Source: CTSoil-075 sp964292325
GTDB lineage: Bacteria > Bacillota > Negativicutes > DSM-13327
DNA: 14,692 bases
Direction: 5' to 3'
NCBI GenBank assembly: GCA_964292325.1
Contig: CAXYVG010000086.1
Coordinates: 1 to 14,692, forward strand
The translations under genes and the position numbers were made by a program. The notes under the pieces were generated by a model that worked only from the letters and a program-made list of their open reading frames with translations, searched no databases and was not told the DNA's origin. This document shows positions 13,115 through 14,692 of the stretch, one piece after another. Within the stretch, counting starts at the first letter, position 1; the number at the start of each line of letters is the position of its first letter.

Positions 13115-13143
13115 TTTACATTTCTTTCTAAGAGTTATATTAT
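13115..13143 (+). promoter_or_regulatory. Promoter of bioY
   Basis: TTTACA at 13115-13120 and TATTAT at 13138-13143 are separated by the optimal 17 bases. The predicted start, near 13150, falls inside the left half of the BirA-type operator. The leader is about 145 bases long. Confidence 0.65.
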
Positions 13144-13144
13144 A

Positions 13145-13184
13145 TTAATAGTTAACTTAATTATTAAATGTGGTTAACTATTAA
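13145..13184. promoter_or_regulatory. BirA-type biotin operator
   Basis: TTAATAGTTAAC at 13145-13156 is perfectly complementary to 13173-13184, with 16 bases between. The GTTAAC cores and their spacing fit the Firmicutes biotin operator (TTGTTAACC-N14/15-GGTTAACAA type), bound by dimeric BirA charged with biotinyl-AMP. It overlaps the predicted bioY transcription start, so biotin should repress bioY. Site and target gene agree, which supports both calls. Confidence 0.78.
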
Positions 13185-13208
13185 TAGGATCTTGGCAAAT
13201 AGGAAACA

Positions 13209-13231
13209 AGGGGACGGTTATTCTGTCTTTC
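13209..13231. repeat. Possible degraded REP-like element in the bioY leader
   Basis: AAGGGGACGGTTATTCTGTC resembles the GGGGACGGTTCT-n-TGTCCCC palindromes dispersed in many Firmicutes genomes and often associated with REP-type transposases. Here the right arm has lost the C-run, leaving a GAC/GTC core and G-U pairs. A direct repeat of ACGGTTA (13214-13220 and 13234-13240) overlaps it. The call is weak without genome context. Confidence 0.25.
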
Positions 13232-13292
13232 AAACGGTTAATTGAATTAGTACTGATAGCATACTTTTACTAAATAAGTACAGGAGGAAAAT

Positions 13293-13859
13293 TTGGACAT
13301 GAAACTTACATTACGTGAAATGATTCTTGTTGCTTTTTTTGCGGCACTGACGGCAGTAGGGGGATTTATAAAAATTCCAACTCCGATTGTACCCTATACA
13401 TTGCAGTTTGTATTTTGTGCATATTCGGGGCTATTACTCGGTGCACGAAAGGGACTTTACTCACAGGCTGTTTATATTAGCATTGGTCTGATTGGTATCC
13501 CGGTGTTTGTCAATGGTGGTGGACCTAGTTATGTATTGCAACCAACTTTTGGCTATTTGATTGGGTTTGGCATATGTGCTTACACCGTTGGCAAACTAAC
13601 AGAGATATATGCTGAAAAATTGACATTTATCAAGATATTTGGTGCGGTATTACTGGGACTTTTCTTTGTCTATCTAGTAGGAGTAGGTTATCTATATGCC
13701 ATTGTAAATCTCTATTTACATAAAGATATGGCCATTCTAAAAGCCATTGCCGTAGGGTTTACTCCATATATCATACCTGATGTATTTTGGTGTATCATAA
13801 TAGCTTATACAGGAGTGAAAATTATACCGATTCTTCGCAGACTCAATTTGCGAGCCTAA
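13293..13859 (+). CDS. bioY: Biotin transporter BioY (ECF S component)
   Basis: BioY is the substrate-binding membrane subunit that takes up biotin. It works with the ECF energy module (EcfA/A'/T), which is not encoded here, or alone with low capacity. The 188-residue protein has about six hydrophobic helices and the family signature GGGPSYVLQPTFGYLIGF (75-92), plus REMILVAFFAALTAVGGFI at the N-terminus and LLLGARKG (47-54). Two starts are possible: TTG 13293, five bases after AGGAGG, and ATG 13299, eleven bases after. Spacing favours TTG, codon preference ATG. The BirA operator upstream supports biotin as substrate and repression by biotin. It is a single-gene unit, ended by a long hairpin. 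Confidence 0.95.
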   Translation: MDMKLTLREMILVAFFAALTAVGGFIKIPTPIVPYTLQFVFCAYSGLLLGARKGLYSQAVYISIGLIGIPVFVNGGGPSYVLQPTFGYLIGFGICAYTVGKLTEIYAEKLTFIKIFGAVLLGLFFVYLVGVGYLYAIVNLYLHKDMAILKAIAVGFTPYIIPDVFWCIIIAYTGVKIIPILRRLNLRA

Positions 13860-13892
13860 AGAAAATGATAAAGCAAAGAGGATTCTTCTTAC

Positions 13893-13946
13893 TAATAAAG
13901 AACCAGAAATATCTCAAATTTTAGAGAAATTTCTGGTTCTTTATTA
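13893..13946. terminator. Bidirectional terminator between bioY and the Cys-repeat gene
   Basis: A 23-bp stem with a single mismatch (13893-13915 with 13924-13946) and an 8-base loop lies between two converging genes. The A/T-rich base of the stem supplies the U-tract in either direction. Confidence 0.85.
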
Positions 13947-13955
13947 TTTAAGTCC

Positions 13956-14144
13956 TTAACGTGGCCAGCAACCTTGTCTGGGCCAACAGAACCGTCGAGG
14001 TGAGCAATGGTGGCGAGGAGAGCAGGCGAAGCCGAAACCAAAGCCTAATCCTAAGAGTAAGCCTAAACCTAATAGGGAATTTCGTTCATCTTCTGACCTG
14101 TTTTCCCAGTCTTCTATTGTGGGTTCTCCCCAGTTTCTATACAT
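13956..14144 (-). CDS. Small Cys-Pro-Arg repeat protein
   Basis: The 62-residue protein starts at ATG 14144, with AGGAGGTG ten bases upstream; longer in-frame starts would run through that site. It has three parts. Residues 1-23 are acidic and polar. Residues 24-40 are Leu/Gly then Phe/Gly-rich (LLGLGLLLGLGFGFGFA) and could span or dip into a membrane. Residues 41-62 are four tandem units of C-(S/W)-P-R plus two variable residues, with cysteines at exactly 41, 47, 53 and 59. The codons of this tail are more G+C-rich than the surroundings. I do not recognise a family. Regular Cys spacing with basic residues suggests cross-linking, metal binding or a coat/surface role in a sporulating cell, but that is inference. 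Confidence 0.65.
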   Translation of the reverse strand: MYRNWGEPTIEDWENRSEDERNSLLGLGLLLGLGFGFGFACSPRHHCSPRRFCWPRQGCWPR

Positions 14145-14322
14145 ATTACAGTAGCACCTCCTAGTTACATAAGAAATATAAAAATTTCTTTTATACATAA
14201 TATGTTTGATTGTAAATGATGGTGATTCATTTGTTATTTATCATTATAGTAGAGGAATTTATTATTTTTTAGCGAAATGTATAAACTTCATAAAAATATT
14301 ATAGTAAGAGGGGATAGGTAGT

Positions 14323-14529
14323 ATGAAAGTATTTGTCTGTAATTGTTTTCCTCATGAGCTTGAATTTGGTGGTATAGCTGTGGCAGAGACTGAACTAGAT
14401 GCAAAAAAACAATTAAAAGAATTGGTTGTAAAAGCAGGATGGGTTACTGATTTGGATAGTATTCAGGTAGTAGAACTAGATGTAAGTAAACCGAATGCAA
14501 TACTAGTAGATCCAGTTCAAGCATCTTGA
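14323..14529 (+). CDS. Small conserved-looking protein of unknown function
   Basis: A 68-residue acidic, soluble protein starts at ATG 14323 after GGGGATAGG. It opens with MKVFVCNCFPHELEFGG, a buried-strand pattern with two cysteines (C6, C8). A likely amphipathic helix follows (about 23-39, ELDAKKQLKELVVKAG), then a strand IQVVELD and a hydrophobic end, suggesting a small alpha/beta fold. There is no signal peptide or membrane helix. It stands alone, with a textbook terminator after it. I do not recognise the family. Confidence 0.72.
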   Translation: MKVFVCNCFPHELEFGGIAVAETELDAKKQLKELVVKAGWVTDLDSIQVVELDVSKPNAILVDPVQAS

Positions 14530-14534
14530 AATAG

Positions 14535-14570
14535 GAAAAAGGCAAGCTAATTATAGCTTGCCTTTTTCTT
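14535..14570 (+). terminator. Strong intrinsic terminator
   Basis: GAAAAAGGCAAGCTA (14535-14549) pairs perfectly with 14554-14568 across an ATTA loop, with a T5 run in the 3' arm. It ends the 68-residue gene. Confidence 0.95.
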
Positions 14571-14616
14571 ATCCTTAAGAAAGAAGGATAATTCATCTCC
14601 TTTAAGTAAACAACTC

Positions 14617-14646
14617 TTGAACAGAACATTTGTTCTGTAGTATAAT
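14617..14646 (+). promoter_or_regulatory. Strong promoter for the last, partial gene
   Basis: TTGAAC (14617-14622) and a perfect TATAAT (14641-14646) are 18 bases apart. The spacer is almost entirely an 18-bp palindrome (annotated separately), implying tight repression. Confidence 0.75.
14621..14638. promoter_or_regulatory. LexA-like palindromic operator
   Basis: ACAGAACATTTGTTCTGT has perfect 8-bp arms around TT and contains GAAC-N4-GTTC. This is the core of the Gram-positive LexA/DinR box (CGAAC-N4-GTTCG), with A and T replacing the outer C and G. It lies between the -35 and -10 elements, where a bound repressor would exclude RNA polymerase. LexA is the leading candidate; another helix-turn-helix repressor is possible. 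Confidence 0.6.
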
Positions 14647-14664
14647 GAAAGCAATAAGGTGGTG

Positions 14665-14692
14665 ATGAATGTGGATGTTTTTGATAAACTGA
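14665..14692 (+). CDS. Start of a gene cut by the window edge
   Basis: An ATG at 14665 (five bases after AAGG) or GTG at 14671 (eight bases after AAGGTGG) opens a frame to the window end, reading MNVDVFDKL or VDVFDKL. Promoter, operator and ribosome binding site all point to a real gene start. The few residues do not identify it. A LexA-type box would suggest a DNA-repair or SOS gene. Confidence 0.6.

Noticed and set aside
1..14692. CRISPR array, tRNA, rRNA, insertion sequence or prophage genes
   Set aside because: No regularly spaced repeats, cloverleaf-like segments, transposase, integrase or phage structural proteins were seen on either strand.

Overview
The window is about 39% G+C by eye. 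It has strong AGGAGG-type ribosome binding sites, many intrinsic terminators, several TTG starts and short intergenic gaps. This points to a low-G+C Firmicutes-type bacterium. A probable NrdD-type glycyl-radical protein, a BirA-type operator in front of bioY and the small hydrophilic and Cys-rich proteins would fit an anaerobic, possibly spore-forming lineage such as the Negativicutes (Sporomusa/Pelosinus-like). That placement is an impression from gene content and style; the window has no rRNA or other marker.

Positions 1-1170 hold a long hairpin, what looks like a 26-residue remnant of a methyl-accepting chemotaxis protein (minus), the C-terminal stub of a ribose-type ABC permease (plus), and deoC (deoxyribose-phosphate aldolase), closed by a two-way terminator. 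Positions 1261-3792 (minus) encode an 843-residue fusion of a xylose-isomerase-like TIM barrel and an acyl-CoA synthetase. Positions 3793-4267 carry no intact gene: they hold the upstream region of the fusion, a perfect 16-bp inverted repeat, and a minus-strand gene tail that still has its terminator. Positions 4268-7141 carry talC-type transaldolase and transketolase, separated by another short protein-like remnant. With deoC these are non-oxidative pentose-phosphate and deoxyribose enzymes, and the permease stub suggests a pentose or nucleoside locus that has lost parts.

Positions 7131-11220 hold a Gln-rich coiled-coil protein (minus), SelO (protein AMPylase), a TIGR00725/LOG-like protein, a possible 22-residue membrane peptide (minus), a 58-residue hydrophilic protein (minus) and a MYG1-family DHH-like protein (minus). 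Positions 11490-14692 hold a 93-residue stand-alone domain like the glycyl-radical tail of NrdD, an Fsr-type MFS exporter, bioY behind a promoter overlapped by a BirA-type operator, a small protein with four evenly spaced Cys-x-Pro-Arg units (minus), a 68-residue unknown protein, and the first codons of a gene whose promoter spacer is filled by an 18-bp LexA-like palindrome.

There is no sign of a CRISPR array, tRNA, rRNA, insertion sequence or phage. I see no complete new multigene system. The most unusual items are the TIM-barrel/acyl-CoA-synthetase fusion, the free-standing NrdD-like glycyl-radical domain, the DeoC with an altered phosphate loop, and the cluster of gene remnants around the pentose genes.
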